This document shows positions 45,783 to 53,816 of a stretch of 54,090 bases of DNA, one piece after another. The notes beneath the pieces were generated by a model, which saw nothing but the letters and a program-made list of their open reading frames with translations, was not told where the DNA came from and searched no databases. The translations under genes were made by a program, and so were the position numbers. Source of the stretch: Clostridia bacterium (GTDB lineage Bacteria > Bacillota > Clostridia > Christensenellales > CAG-314); contig CAAGHL010000075.1 in the NCBI GenBank assembly GCA_900769665.1, forward strand, positions 1-54,090. Reading direction: 5' to 3'. The stretch's first letter is position 1. Each line of letters begins with the position of its first letter.

Positions 45783-46868
45783 ATGAACAAATCTGTCAAA
45801 ACAATTGCATTGCTGTGCTTGCTTGCATTGACGATAGTGTTGCCGTGCGTGCTTGGGCGCGTTGCCTTGGCGGAGCATGAACACGACTTTTCTTCGGGAC
45901 GGTGCGAGTGTGGTGCGGCAAAGATAGAAGCGGAAAGCGGCACAGTGGACGGCACTCCGCAAACAGGCTCGTCCACGTTTATGGAAAACGAACTTCCGAC
46001 GGCTTCGGGCGGACTGTGCGTGGGGTATTGGGGCGAGCACTCCGACAACACGCTAAGCGTTGCTTTCAATCTCGACAAGGACGTGGCAAACGCCAAAATA
46101 GAGTTGACCCTTGCTATTGCCATGGTTACGTTGGACGGCGACGTGCCTCGCAACAGCCAATCTACCGACAGCTTTGACGGAGCAAGTTGGTTCGGCTTCA
46201 AGGTAAACGGCAAGTACTACGGCTTTGAAAGCGGCGAAATCCCCGACAACGACGGCAGTTACGAAAATTGGGGTACGGTGGTAAGCTTTGCATTGCCGCT
46301 TAAAGTCGGCGCAAACACAATCGTGTTGGAAGCCAACCCCGACAACCGTTTCAACTTCGACTACTTTGTGTTGGATATCCCGTCGGACGTTACGGCGGAG
46401 TACATCGAGGCGGACACAACCAAGCCGCAAATCGGCGTAATATCCGTCAGTCCTTACAAGCCGTTTTGTGGAGAAACGGTACAAGTAGGTTATGTTGCTA
46501 CCGACAATGAAACGGCGGAAGACAAACTCACGGTCAATGTAGCAATGTACTACAACTACAAAAAGAGCGGTTCGCGCGCATTGAAAGCCGACGACCAAGG
46601 CAACTACATGCCGACAAAACCCGGTACGTACACGATTGTGGTTGCCGTCACCGACGAGTCAGGCAACACCGCTAGGCGCATGCGCGTATTTACCGTAACG
46701 CAAGGTTTGTGGCACGAGCCGATGCCTACGCCCCCTGCCGAGCCTATGGACGGCGGCGTGGTTGTCGGTATCGTTGCATTGTGCGTGGCTTTCGGCGGTG
46801 CGGCAATAACTACCGCAATTACACTCGCGTTGCGCAAACGTAACGCTTCAAGAACTTTAAGTGCGTAA
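45783..46868 (+). CDS. Exported CBM6/35-like protein with C-terminal membrane anchor
   Basis: This 361-residue protein has a signal peptide (about 1-30), then a His/Cys mini-motif (HEHDFSSGRCECGA, about 31-44). A CBM6/CBM35-type jelly-roll spans about 46-200. Its entry IEAESGTVDG, SGGLCVGYWGEHSDNTL middle and exit ANTIVLEANPDNRFNFDYFVL match that fold well. An Ig-like domain follows (about 205-310, GTYTIVVAVTDESGNTARR). A proline-rich linker and one membrane helix (about 325-348), followed by a basic tail, end the protein. It should display a sugar-binding domain on the outside of the membrane. GGAGG precedes the ATG. The gene is 24 bases ahead of the GH3 gene. Confidence 0.85.
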   Translation: MNKSVKTIALLCLLALTIVLPCVLGRVALAEHEHDFSSGRCECGAAKIEAESGTVDGTPQTGSSTFMENELPTASGGLCVGYWGEHSDNTLSVAFNLDKDVANAKIELTLAIAMVTLDGDVPRNSQSTDSFDGASWFGFKVNGKYYGFESGEIPDNDGSYENWGTVVSFALPLKVGANTIVLEANPDNRFNFDYFVLDIPSDVTAEYIEADTTKPQIGVISVSPYKPFCGETVQVGYVATDNETAEDKLTVNVAMYYNYKKSGSRALKADDQGNYMPTKPGTYTIVVAVTDESGNTARRMRVFTVTQGLWHEPMPTPPAEPMDGGVVVGIVALCVAFGGAAITTAITLALRKRNASRTLSA

Positions 46869-46892
46869 AGCGGTACATTTAACGGAGGAAAT

Positions 46893-49800
46893 ATGACAAT
46901 TAGTTTACTGTCTGAAATAAGTATCTTCGGCTATCCGCTAAGCTCCTTTGCTTGGAAATATGCTTGGGTTGTCATTGCGGTATTCTTGGCAACGTTCGGT
47001 CTTGCGTACTACCTTGTGGTGTGGTTGTTCGGACGTATGAACATGACCCGAGAGCAAAGAAGCAAAGCAACCGACCTTACCAAACAATGGAAACAACTCA
47101 CACGCGAACAACGCAAAACGGAGCTTGCGGCGCAACCCACGGCGGTGCGTAACGTCGTTTCGTGGGACGTTTCGGCAAAGAAAGTTGCCACGCCTATTGT
47201 GGCTGTGGTGCTTGTGATTGCAATACTTGCCACGGCGGTTTTCGTGCCGTACGGGACATTGATTTGGAAAACGCTATTCCCCAAAAAATTGGAAATCGAC
47301 ACCAGCGAGCAAGCCAAACTTGCGGCAGGTGCGGCGCGCGACAACATCGTCACAATCGAGCGCGAAGGTGCGGTGCTTGTGCAAAACAACGGTGCGTTGC
47401 CCCTCGACCCGACAAAGGACAGCCAAAAGAAACTAAACATCTTCGGCTCGTGCGCATTCGGCATGCTGTACGGCGGTGGCGGTAGCGGCGTGTTTGTAAC
47501 CAACCGCAAGGAGGCTTTCGGCAAGGATTTGTCGGCGGTCAAGTTGGAAACGGCGTTGACGGAAGTTGGCTTCGAGTACAACAAAAAACTGTACAACCTT
47601 GTCGCCAACTACTACGAAAGCAAAAAGTACTCCATTGCCGACACCGACTACAACATCTCCTGCCAATACAACGTGTACAATGCCAACGGTGCGGCGTTCG
47701 GCGGCGGCAACGTGCTTGATCCGAGTTGCGTGCCCACCGACTACGAGCCGGAAGCCGAAGCCTATAAGCGCACATACAGCGGCTTGCCCGACGGCAAAAC
47801 GTTGCTAGAAGACGCCAAGGACTACTCCGACGTCGCAATCTTTTGCGTGACACGTAGCGGTGCGGAAGACGGTGAACTTACCTACTCTCAACTGCAATTG
47901 ACCACGCGCGAGCAAGAAGTTTTGGAAATGATTCGCGACAACTTCGGTACGGTAATATTGCTAATCAACAGCAGTAACGTGATGGAGTTGTCCGTTGTCG
48001 AAGAAACGTCTGCCAACGGAAACGATATCGACGCCGTGTTGTGGATAGGCCACCCCGGTTTGTCGGGAAACAAAGCGGTTGCGGAGATACTTTGCGGAAC
48101 CACTAACCCAAGCGGTAAACTTGTGGACACTTGGGCGCGTGATTTGTCGTCGGAACAATCCTTCGTCAACTTCGGCGCAAATACCAACTATTTTAACAGC
48201 GGCAGCAACGTGGGGCAAGCCTTCCAAATTTACTACGAAGGTATCTACGTAGGATATCGCTACTACACGACGCGCGCAATGACCGATCCGTCATTTGCAT
48301 ACGACAATCACGTTTTATGGAGCTTCGGTCACGGACTCAGCTACACGACGTTTGACAAGTATATCGGCGATTACCGCATCGATGAGGCTAACGGCAAAAT
48401 AGAGGCAGACATCGTATTTACCAATACAGGCAAAGTAAAAGGACGCGAAGTCGGCGAAATCTACTTCACCGCTCCTTACGAAAGCGACGGACCGGAAAAA
48501 GCCTATTACGAGTTGGCTGCGTTTGTCAAAACCAACGACATCGAACCGGGTGACTCGCAGATGTACACCGTCAGTTTCGATATACGAGATATGTCTTCGT
48601 GGGACACTCGCGCCAACAACGGAGAAGGTGCATACGTCCTTAGTAAAGGCGAGTACAAAATTACCTTGCGCGACAACGCTTGGAAACAGTCGGAGTCGCC
48701 CTCGGGAAAAACGGAGTTTACGTACAATGTCGCTTCCGACGTAGCATATACGACGGACGAAAAAACGGGCGAAACGATACAAAATCGCTTTACCGACGTG
48801 GAATACGGACCTTACAGTCAACAAGTGACTTATCTGTCGCGCGGCGATTGGAACGGTACGTTTACTTCCGCCGATCAAATTGTCAAGGTTGCGTCTTCAA
48901 ATGCGGTCAACGAAGACAGAAAGAAGCATTACGACGACTTCCAATACAACGTTGACAAAGTAGGCTACAATTTCAGCCCCGTAGACAACGGTTTGACGAT
49001 ATTCGACCTCAAAAATGCCGACTGGGACGACGAACGTTGGGATTTGCTGCTTGACCAAATGAGTTTAAGAGACATGGCAAACCTTATCGACAACGGCGAC
49101 TTCCAAACGGTGGAGGTCAAGAGTATCGGCAAGGAGTTGACCTATGACGACGACGGACCGGCGATGTTCTCGCTGAAAAGTACGGGACACTGCTCGGAAG
49201 TGGTGGTAGCCTCCACTTGGAACCCCAACTGCGCACTGTTGCTTGGCGAAAGCGTCGGCAAGGAAGGCGCAACGATCGGCGGTACGGGTTGGTATGCGCC
49301 CGGTATCAACATCCACCGCTCGGCAATGGGCGGACGTAACTTCGAGTATTACAGCGAAGATCCGCTTATCTCCGGTATAATGGGCGCAAAGACCGCCGAA
49401 GGCACGATGAAGTACGGCGTGTACACCTATGCAAAACACTTTGTGCTTAACGATCAAGAAACGGAACGCCGCGGCATACAGGTGTGGACAAACGAACAAG
49501 CCTTGCGCGAGATTTACTTGAAACCGTTTGAGCTGTACGTCAAGAGCGGCTACGGCTTGGGTATTATGAGCAGTTTCAACCGTATCGGCAATTGCTGGAC
49601 GGGCGGTAGCGAGGCGCTTTGCACCGACGTATTGCGTACCGAGTGGGGTTTCCACGGCGTTGTCGTGACCGACTACATGGAGCCCAACATAATGAAAATG
49701 TCCCTTGGACTGCGTGCACAAAACGACCTTTGCTTGCACCGCAACACGCTAAACGACGCATACAGCGTGTATTTGGAAGCTAACTACGACGGAGCGTATT

Positions 49801-49922
49801 TGATGCGCCGCGCATGCAAAAACATACTGTACGCCATTGCTCACAGCAACTCCGTTTGGAACGAGGAAGACTACGCTGCCGTCGGCTTGGAGAAACCCGA
49901 CAGACCGCGCTACGCACAATAA
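46893..49922 (+). CDS. Membrane-anchored GH3 glycosidase with swapped domain order
   Basis: This 1009-residue protein has two membrane helices (about 21-47 and 103-128). Then, unlike classical GH3, comes the GH3 C-terminal sandwich first: REGAVLVQNNGALPL near 154-168 and GYRYY...SFGHGLSYTTF near 451-488. A FnIII-like domain covers about 489-610. The catalytic TIM-barrel comes last, with MSLRDMANLI near 720, GTGWYAPGINIHRSAMGGRNFEYYSEDP near 795-822, KHFVLNDQETERR near 848-860, and the nucleophile Asp927 in VVTDYME. All GH3 barrel motifs are present. It probably acts at the membrane face as a beta-glucosidase- or N-acetylhexosaminidase-like enzyme. AACGGAGG precedes the ATG. Confidence 0.9.
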   Translation: MTISLLSEISIFGYPLSSFAWKYAWVVIAVFLATFGLAYYLVVWLFGRMNMTREQRSKATDLTKQWKQLTREQRKTELAAQPTAVRNVVSWDVSAKKVATPIVAVVLVIAILATAVFVPYGTLIWKTLFPKKLEIDTSEQAKLAAGAARDNIVTIEREGAVLVQNNGALPLDPTKDSQKKLNIFGSCAFGMLYGGGGSGVFVTNRKEAFGKDLSAVKLETALTEVGFEYNKKLYNLVANYYESKKYSIADTDYNISCQYNVYNANGAAFGGGNVLDPSCVPTDYEPEAEAYKRTYSGLPDGKTLLEDAKDYSDVAIFCVTRSGAEDGELTYSQLQLTTREQEVLEMIRDNFGTVILLINSSNVMELSVVEETSANGNDIDAVLWIGHPGLSGNKAVAEILCGTTNPSGKLVDTWARDLSSEQSFVNFGANTNYFNSGSNVGQAFQIYYEGIYVGYRYYTTRAMTDPSFAYDNHVLWSFGHGLSYTTFDKYIGDYRIDEANGKIEADIVFTNTGKVKGREVGEIYFTAPYESDGPEKAYYELAAFVKTNDIEPGDSQMYTVSFDIRDMSSWDTRANNGEGAYVLSKGEYKITLRDNAWKQSESPSGKTEFTYNVASDVAYTTDEKTGETIQNRFTDVEYGPYSQQVTYLSRGDWNGTFTSADQIVKVASSNAVNEDRKKHYDDFQYNVDKVGYNFSPVDNGLTIFDLKNADWDDERWDLLLDQMSLRDMANLIDNGDFQTVEVKSIGKELTYDDDGPAMFSLKSTGHCSEVVVASTWNPNCALLLGESVGKEGATIGGTGWYAPGINIHRSAMGGRNFEYYSEDPLISGIMGAKTAEGTMKYGVYTYAKHFVLNDQETERRGIQVWTNEQALREIYLKPFELYVKSGYGLGIMSSFNRIGNCWTGGSEALCTDVLRTEWGFHGVVVTDYMEPNIMKMSLGLRAQNDLCLHRNTLNDAYSVYLEANYDGAYLMRRACKNILYAIAHSNSVWNEEDYAAVGLEKPDRPRYAQ

Positions 49923-49926
49923 TTAC

Positions 49927-49953
49927 TACGTATGTAAATTTTTGTGACATTTG
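49927..49953 (+). repeat. Dispersed TACGTAT element, copy 7
   Basis: TACGTAT, ten bases (GTAAATTTTT), then GTGACATTTG. It begins 5 bases after the GH3 stop codon and lies 22 bases before the next start codon. Confidence 0.6.
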
Positions 49954-49974
49954 AACTAATGTATGAGGTGAAAA

Positions 49975-51021
49975 ATGAAACGTATAACAACGATACTTGT
50001 AGCACTATTGCTTGTTGTCGTGTCGGTTTTTGCAGTGGCTTGCAACCAAAAACCGGAAGACGGAGCGCACGTTTGCCAACGTAAATGCGAGCAATGCGGA
50101 AAATGTCAAAATCCCGACTGTACGGAGGATGTGTGCAAAAACAAATGCACGGGACATCCCGAACAAAAATTTGAGTTTACCGTATTGTCCGTCAACCTTG
50201 ACCAAGGATTGGCAGGCGACAACGGCGTGCGCGCTCGTTGCGTCAATCGTATTGTCGCAGCAGATCCCGATTTCTTCGGAGTGCAGGAAGAAAGCTCTGT
50301 TTGGGAGGAATACCTTACCGAAACAATGGGCGAAAACGGCTACGAACACGTAGTGTTTTACCGCGGAGGACCTGCGGGATTCGACGAGGCAGGCGGTATA
50401 TTCTACAAGGTGGACAGATTCAACCTTGTCAAGAGCGGTGCGTTTTGGCTGTCCGACACTCCCGACGTAGCAGGCAGTGTAGCAACTTCTTGGGGCGAAA
50501 CGATGTTTCCCCGCGTATGCACTTATGTTGTTTTGCAAGACAAACTTAGCGGTTTGGAGTTCGGATACTTCAATACGCACCTTAGTTACTATGCCGACAA
50601 ACCGCAAATTCGTATCAAAAGCGCACAACTTATAGAGTCCAAAATCGCCGAAATTTGCGGAAACAAGCCTGCGTTCGTCAGCGGCGACATGAACTTTGCA
50701 AGTAACGTGGAACCGAACACGTACGCCACCTTTACCGACAAGTTGATCGACACTAAAAGCATCGTTGCCGAAAGCGAGTGGAAAAACACTTTCAACAATT
50801 ACGGCAGCGACACGGAAAACGGCAAGCCCATCCCGACGGTGCCCATCGATTACATTTTTGTAACCAAGGATTTCTTCACGTTGAAAAAGTTTGAAATTTT
50901 GCCCGAGGAAAATGCTGCAAAACTTGTTGCGGGCGAGCCTTCGAGCGGTTGGACAAGCGACCACTATCCGATAAAAGCTGTGGTGGAGTTTACCAAAGGC
51001 GACGTAGACAAAACAAAGTAA
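49975..51021 (+). CDS. Endonuclease/exonuclease/phosphatase-fold lipoprotein with Cys-rich linker
   Basis: This 348-residue lipoprotein has lipobox AVAC, with Cys at residue 23. A compact linker follows with seven cysteines (34, 38, 41, 44, 49, 54, 58) and His at 32 and 61, which could bind a metal. The C-terminal domain is the EEP (DNase I-like) fold. The Mg-binding signatures are VLSVNLDQG, DFFGVQEES (near 101-109), FNTHLSY, FVSGDMNFAS (near 233-242), PIDYIFVT, and TSDHYPIKA near the end. The family includes nucleases, inositol-phosphate and phospholipid phosphatases. The extracellular location suggests scavenging of nucleic acid or a phosphorylated lipid or sugar. GAGGTG precedes the ATG. 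Confidence 0.88.
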   Translation: MKRITTILVALLLVVVSVFAVACNQKPEDGAHVCQRKCEQCGKCQNPDCTEDVCKNKCTGHPEQKFEFTVLSVNLDQGLAGDNGVRARCVNRIVAADPDFFGVQEESSVWEEYLTETMGENGYEHVVFYRGGPAGFDEAGGIFYKVDRFNLVKSGAFWLSDTPDVAGSVATSWGETMFPRVCTYVVLQDKLSGLEFGYFNTHLSYYADKPQIRIKSAQLIESKIAEICGNKPAFVSGDMNFASNVEPNTYATFTDKLIDTKSIVAESEWKNTFNNYGSDTENGKPIPTVPIDYIFVTKDFFTLKKFEILPEENAAKLVAGEPSSGWTSDHYPIKAVVEFTKGDVDKTK

Positions 51022-51026
51022 CATTT

Positions 51027-51066
51027 CGACCGCATTCGGGTGCAATCTCGAAGCGGTCGTTTTTGT
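51027..51066 (+). terminator. Terminator of the EEP lipoprotein gene
   Basis: CGACCGC-A-TTCG pairs with CGAA-GCGGTCG around a ten-base loop, with one bulged base, followed by TTTTTG. Confidence 0.8.
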
Positions 51067-51123
51067 GTAACCCAACAAATTCTAAATCGGACTAAATCGT
51101 ACCGATGTAACGAAAAAAATAGA

Positions 51124-51152
51124 TACGTATTGCGATTTTTACGACATTTTGT
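51124..51152 (+). repeat. Dispersed TACGTAT element, copy 8
   Basis: TACGTAT, ten bases (TGCGATTTTT), then ACGACATTTTG. It lies between the EEP terminator and the promoter of the two-component operon. Confidence 0.6.
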
Positions 51153-51197
51153 CAGCTTTTTTGCCGAAAATATAACTAAAAATTAAACAACTGCCCC

Positions 51198-51226
51198 TTG
51201 TATTACAACAAAAATTGTGGTATAAT
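51198..51226 (+). promoter_or_regulatory. Promoter of the two-component operon
   Basis: TTGTAT (51198-51203) and TATAAT (51221-51226) are 17 bases apart, giving a leader of about 30 bases before the response regulator. Confidence 0.8.
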
Positions 51227-51262
51227 TGCCACTAGACGAGGGAAACATAGGAAACTACCGAT

Positions 51263-51991
51263 ATGCGAATTGCCATTGTCGAAGACGACAAACAAACCAA
51301 CAAACAACTGAAACAATACGTAACCAAGTTTTACGACGCGCAAAACCAATCCGTCGACATCGATTGCTACTTCGACGGCGAGGAAATAACCGAAAACTAC
51401 AAGTGCGACTACGACATAATTTTGATGGACATCGAAATGAAGTTTGTGGACGGCATTTCGGCGGCGGAGTACATACGCCGTTTTGACGAAAAGGTAATCA
51501 TTATTTTCATTACCAATTCCGTCAAGTACGCCGTCAAGTGCTACGTGGTAAATGCGCAGGGCTACATTGTCAAACCCGTCAACTACTTTGCGTTGTCGGA
51601 GGAGTTGTCGCGCGCGCAAAAGCAATTGTTGCACAACGCTGAGGACAAGTTTGTCCTGATAAACACCAAAAACGGTGCGGCAAAGTTTGCTTACAACGTG
51701 ATCGTATATGTGGAAAGTATCCGTCACAGATTGATACTGCACACGGTGGACAACGACTTGGAAATCTTCGGCTCGGTCAAGAGTTTCGAGCAACTTGTGG
51801 ACAGCACGTTTTTCCGTTGCAACAATTGCTACCTTGTCAATTTGCGCTACGTTTCCGGCATCGAGGATAACGAGGCGGTGCTTACCGTGCACGGACAAAG
51901 CGTGCGTTTGCTGATTAGCCGCGCTCGCAAAAAGGATTTTCTCAATGCGCTGACGTTGTATTGCGGAGGTATCTACAAAAATGGCAATTAA
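51263..51991 (+). CDS. LytTR-family response regulator (AgrA/LytR type)
   Basis: This 242-residue protein has an N-terminal receiver domain. The acidic pair is in IVEDDK (residues 4-9), the phospho-acceptor Asp is in IILMDIEM (about residue 56), and the conserved Lys is in IVKPVN (about 96-101). The C-terminal LytTR DNA-binding domain includes VIVYVESIRHRLILHT (about 150-165) and RCNNCYLVNLRYV (about 192-204). The gene overlaps the following sensor kinase gene by 11 bases, so the two are translationally coupled. Confidence 0.93.
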   Translation: MRIAIVEDDKQTNKQLKQYVTKFYDAQNQSVDIDCYFDGEEITENYKCDYDIILMDIEMKFVDGISAAEYIRRFDEKVIIIFITNSVKYAVKCYVVNAQGYIVKPVNYFALSEELSRAQKQLLHNAEDKFVLINTKNGAAKFAYNVIVYVESIRHRLILHTVDNDLEIFGSVKSFEQLVDSTFFRCNNCYLVNLRYVSGIEDNEAVLTVHGQSVRLLISRARKKDFLNALTLYCGGIYKNGN

Positions 51992-53330
51992 CTTGTTGGG
52001 ATTTGCTTCCGCATTGGGGGATTTGTTTGACGACTTGCCAAGGTGGTACTCTGCCGTGGCGGAGTGTTGCGCCTGCTTGGTGTACATATTTGTCAACAAA
52101 CGTCGCTACAAGGCGTGGCAAACTGTGTTGTTTTCCGTGCTGTTTTGCGGCGTGATAGTGGGGCTTGCGCTGTTGCCCGTCAAGGATAATAAATTGCTTA
52201 GCGTAATGCTACTTGTGTTGACGTTTGTAATCATGTACACGTTTATCACGCTTTGCACCAATTGTACCTTGTTGGAGTCGGGCTTCTTGTGGGCACGTGC
52301 GCTTGTAGCGGCGGAGTTTGTTGCGTCATGCGAGTGGCAGTTGCAGTACTTTTTCGCCACCCAAGCCAAGGTATTTGCCGAGGCAGGCGGCTACGTGTTT
52401 ATGGCGGTGTTTTACCTTGTGTTGTTTTCCTTGTTGTACTTTGTGGAGCGCGGCAACAACAGCTACTTGAAGGTCAGTCGTGCCGAGTGCGTGTTTTCCA
52501 TGCTTATTGCAGTGCTGGTGTTTCTTATCAGCAACATCACGCTGATTAACCCGGGCACGCCGTTCAGTAGCGCATACGCAACGGAGTTCTTCTACATACG
52601 CACGTTGGTGGACCTCATCGGGTTACTGTCGCTGTACATCTACCAAAGCCAACGCATCAGTTGGTACTCTCGCCGCAACGCCGACTTTATGGAGCATTTG
52701 TTGGAAAACCAACGGCAAAAGTATCTGCAATCGCAGGAAGTGTACGACCAAATCAACTATCGCTATCACGATTTGAAGTACCACTTGCAAATGCTCAAGA
52801 CGGAAAGCGTCGAGGAGCGCAACAAATACATTGCCGAGCTGGAAGAGGATATCAAACAATTTGAAAGCTACTACCACACCGACAACGAAGTGTTGGACAT
52901 TTTGCTAGCCAACGAAAGTAAAACTTTCCGTGACAACGACATCAAGTTTGTTTGCGTCGCCGACGGCAAGGCGTTAAGTTTTATGGACAAGTTGGACGTG
53001 TACTCGCTGTTTGGCAACGCCCTTGACAATGCGGTGGAAAGCCTTGTCAAGATTGCCGACAAGGACAAACGGCTGTTGCGCATGCAGGTGAATACGCAAA
53101 ACAGTTTTGTGTTTGTCAAGGTGCAAAACTATTACGAACACAACCTCGTCACCAACGACGGCGACTTTGAAACGACCAAAAAGGAGAAGTATAACCACGG
53201 TTTCGGCATCAAGAGTATGCGCCAAGTGGTGGAAAAGTACAACGGCACGTTGGAAATCGACACATCTGGCAATTGGTTTACCGTGTGTGTGTTGATACCG
53301 CGCCAGACGTCGAGTAAAAGTGCAAATTGA
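51981..53330 (+). CDS. AgrC-like sensor histidine kinase (GHKL ATPase)
   Basis: This 449-residue protein has about six N-terminal membrane helices (about 15-225). A helical dimerisation region follows, with the phospho-acceptor His in YRYHDLKYHL (about residue 263). The C-terminal ATPase domain is of the GHKL type, with an N-box LFGNALDNAVES (about 343-354) and a G-box HGFGIKSM (about 409-416). This is the layout of AgrC/ComD-like peptide-sensing kinases. It forms an operon with the LytTR regulator. No AgrD peptide or AgrB protease gene is visible nearby. Confidence 0.9.
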   Translation: MAINLLGFASALGDLFDDLPRWYSAVAECCACLVYIFVNKRRYKAWQTVLFSVLFCGVIVGLALLPVKDNKLLSVMLLVLTFVIMYTFITLCTNCTLLESGFLWARALVAAEFVASCEWQLQYFFATQAKVFAEAGGYVFMAVFYLVLFSLLYFVERGNNSYLKVSRAECVFSMLIAVLVFLISNITLINPGTPFSSAYATEFFYIRTLVDLIGLLSLYIYQSQRISWYSRRNADFMEHLLENQRQKYLQSQEVYDQINYRYHDLKYHLQMLKTESVEERNKYIAELEEDIKQFESYYHTDNEVLDILLANESKTFRDNDIKFVCVADGKALSFMDKLDVYSLFGNALDNAVESLVKIADKDKRLLRMQVNTQNSFVFVKVQNYYEHNLVTNDGDFETTKKEKYNHGFGIKSMRQVVEKYNGTLEIDTSGNWFTVCVLIPRQTSSKSAN

Positions 53331-53371
53331 GTTTTACATAAATGGGTGTAGATGGTAGAATTGGCAATGCC

Positions 53372-53617
53372 TTACTTGCCGAATTTGCGCTTGGTTGCTT
53401 GACCGCCGCGGATGTGGCGTTCGGTAAGATTTGTGCGCAGTACGTCGGAAACGCGCAAGTACAGCTTGTAGTCGACAAAGCGCAATCGCTCGCTCATATC
53501 CTTGTGGGCGGTGGACTTGCCTACACCGAAAACCCGTGCCAACTCTCGCAAAGTGCAACCCGTTTGTACGGCGTAGTTTGCCATTTGTTGTACTCGGTCG
53601 ATGATGTAGTCTTTCAT
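53372..53617 (-). CDS. spoIIID: SpoIIID-type sporulation regulator
   Basis: This 81-residue DNA-binding protein has the full SpoIIID layout: N-terminal YIIDRVQQMANYAVQTG (about 4-20), the helix-turn-helix TLRELARVFGVGKSTAHKDMSERL (about 22-45), and the conserved tail RHIRGGQATKRKFG. SpoIIID regulates the mother-cell sigma-E regulon in Bacillus and Clostridia, so the genome very likely encodes sporulation. AAGGATG precedes the ATG. It is convergent with the sensor kinase gene, with only about 40 bases between stops and no clear terminator there. Confidence 0.93.
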   Translation of the reverse strand: MKDYIIDRVQQMANYAVQTGCTLRELARVFGVGKSTAHKDMSERLRFVDYKLYLRVSDVLRTNLTERHIRGGQATKRKFGK

Positions 53618-53816
53618 TTGTCATCCTTGCCATACCTTATGCACGAATTGTCGAATTATGCCAAACTTTCTCGCAAATGGTTTTTTTTAATCGCCGCGAA
53701 ATGGTGTGTCAATCGTTGCTTGTGCAAAAATAGAACTGACGAACAAGTCTTTGATCCGTAGAGTTTTGTTGCTCTGCGGATTTTTATTTGAAACTATTGT
53801 CGGTAGGTTTGTTTCT
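53618..53816. other. Region upstream of spoIIID
   Basis: This region is the 5' side of spoIIID. I could not find a clear sigma-A or sigma-E promoter; a CATAAT lies near 53658-53663 on the minus strand. The plus-strand terminator at 53754-53787 falls here. Confidence 0.4.
53754..53787 (+). terminator. Plus-strand intrinsic terminator
   Basis: ATCCGTAGAG and CTCTGCGGAT form a 10-bp stem (one G-T pair) around an eight-base loop, followed by TTTTATTT. The T-run exists only on the plus strand. It may end the two-component transcript after it runs antisense through spoIIID, or act as an attenuator ahead of the hairpin at 53817. Confidence 0.75.

Noticed and set aside
53343..53390. Resemblance to the 5' part of a leucine tRNA (GATGGTAGAATTGGCA)
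   Set aside because: No anticodon stem, T-loop or acceptor pairing can be formed, and the stretch includes the 3' end of spoIIID.
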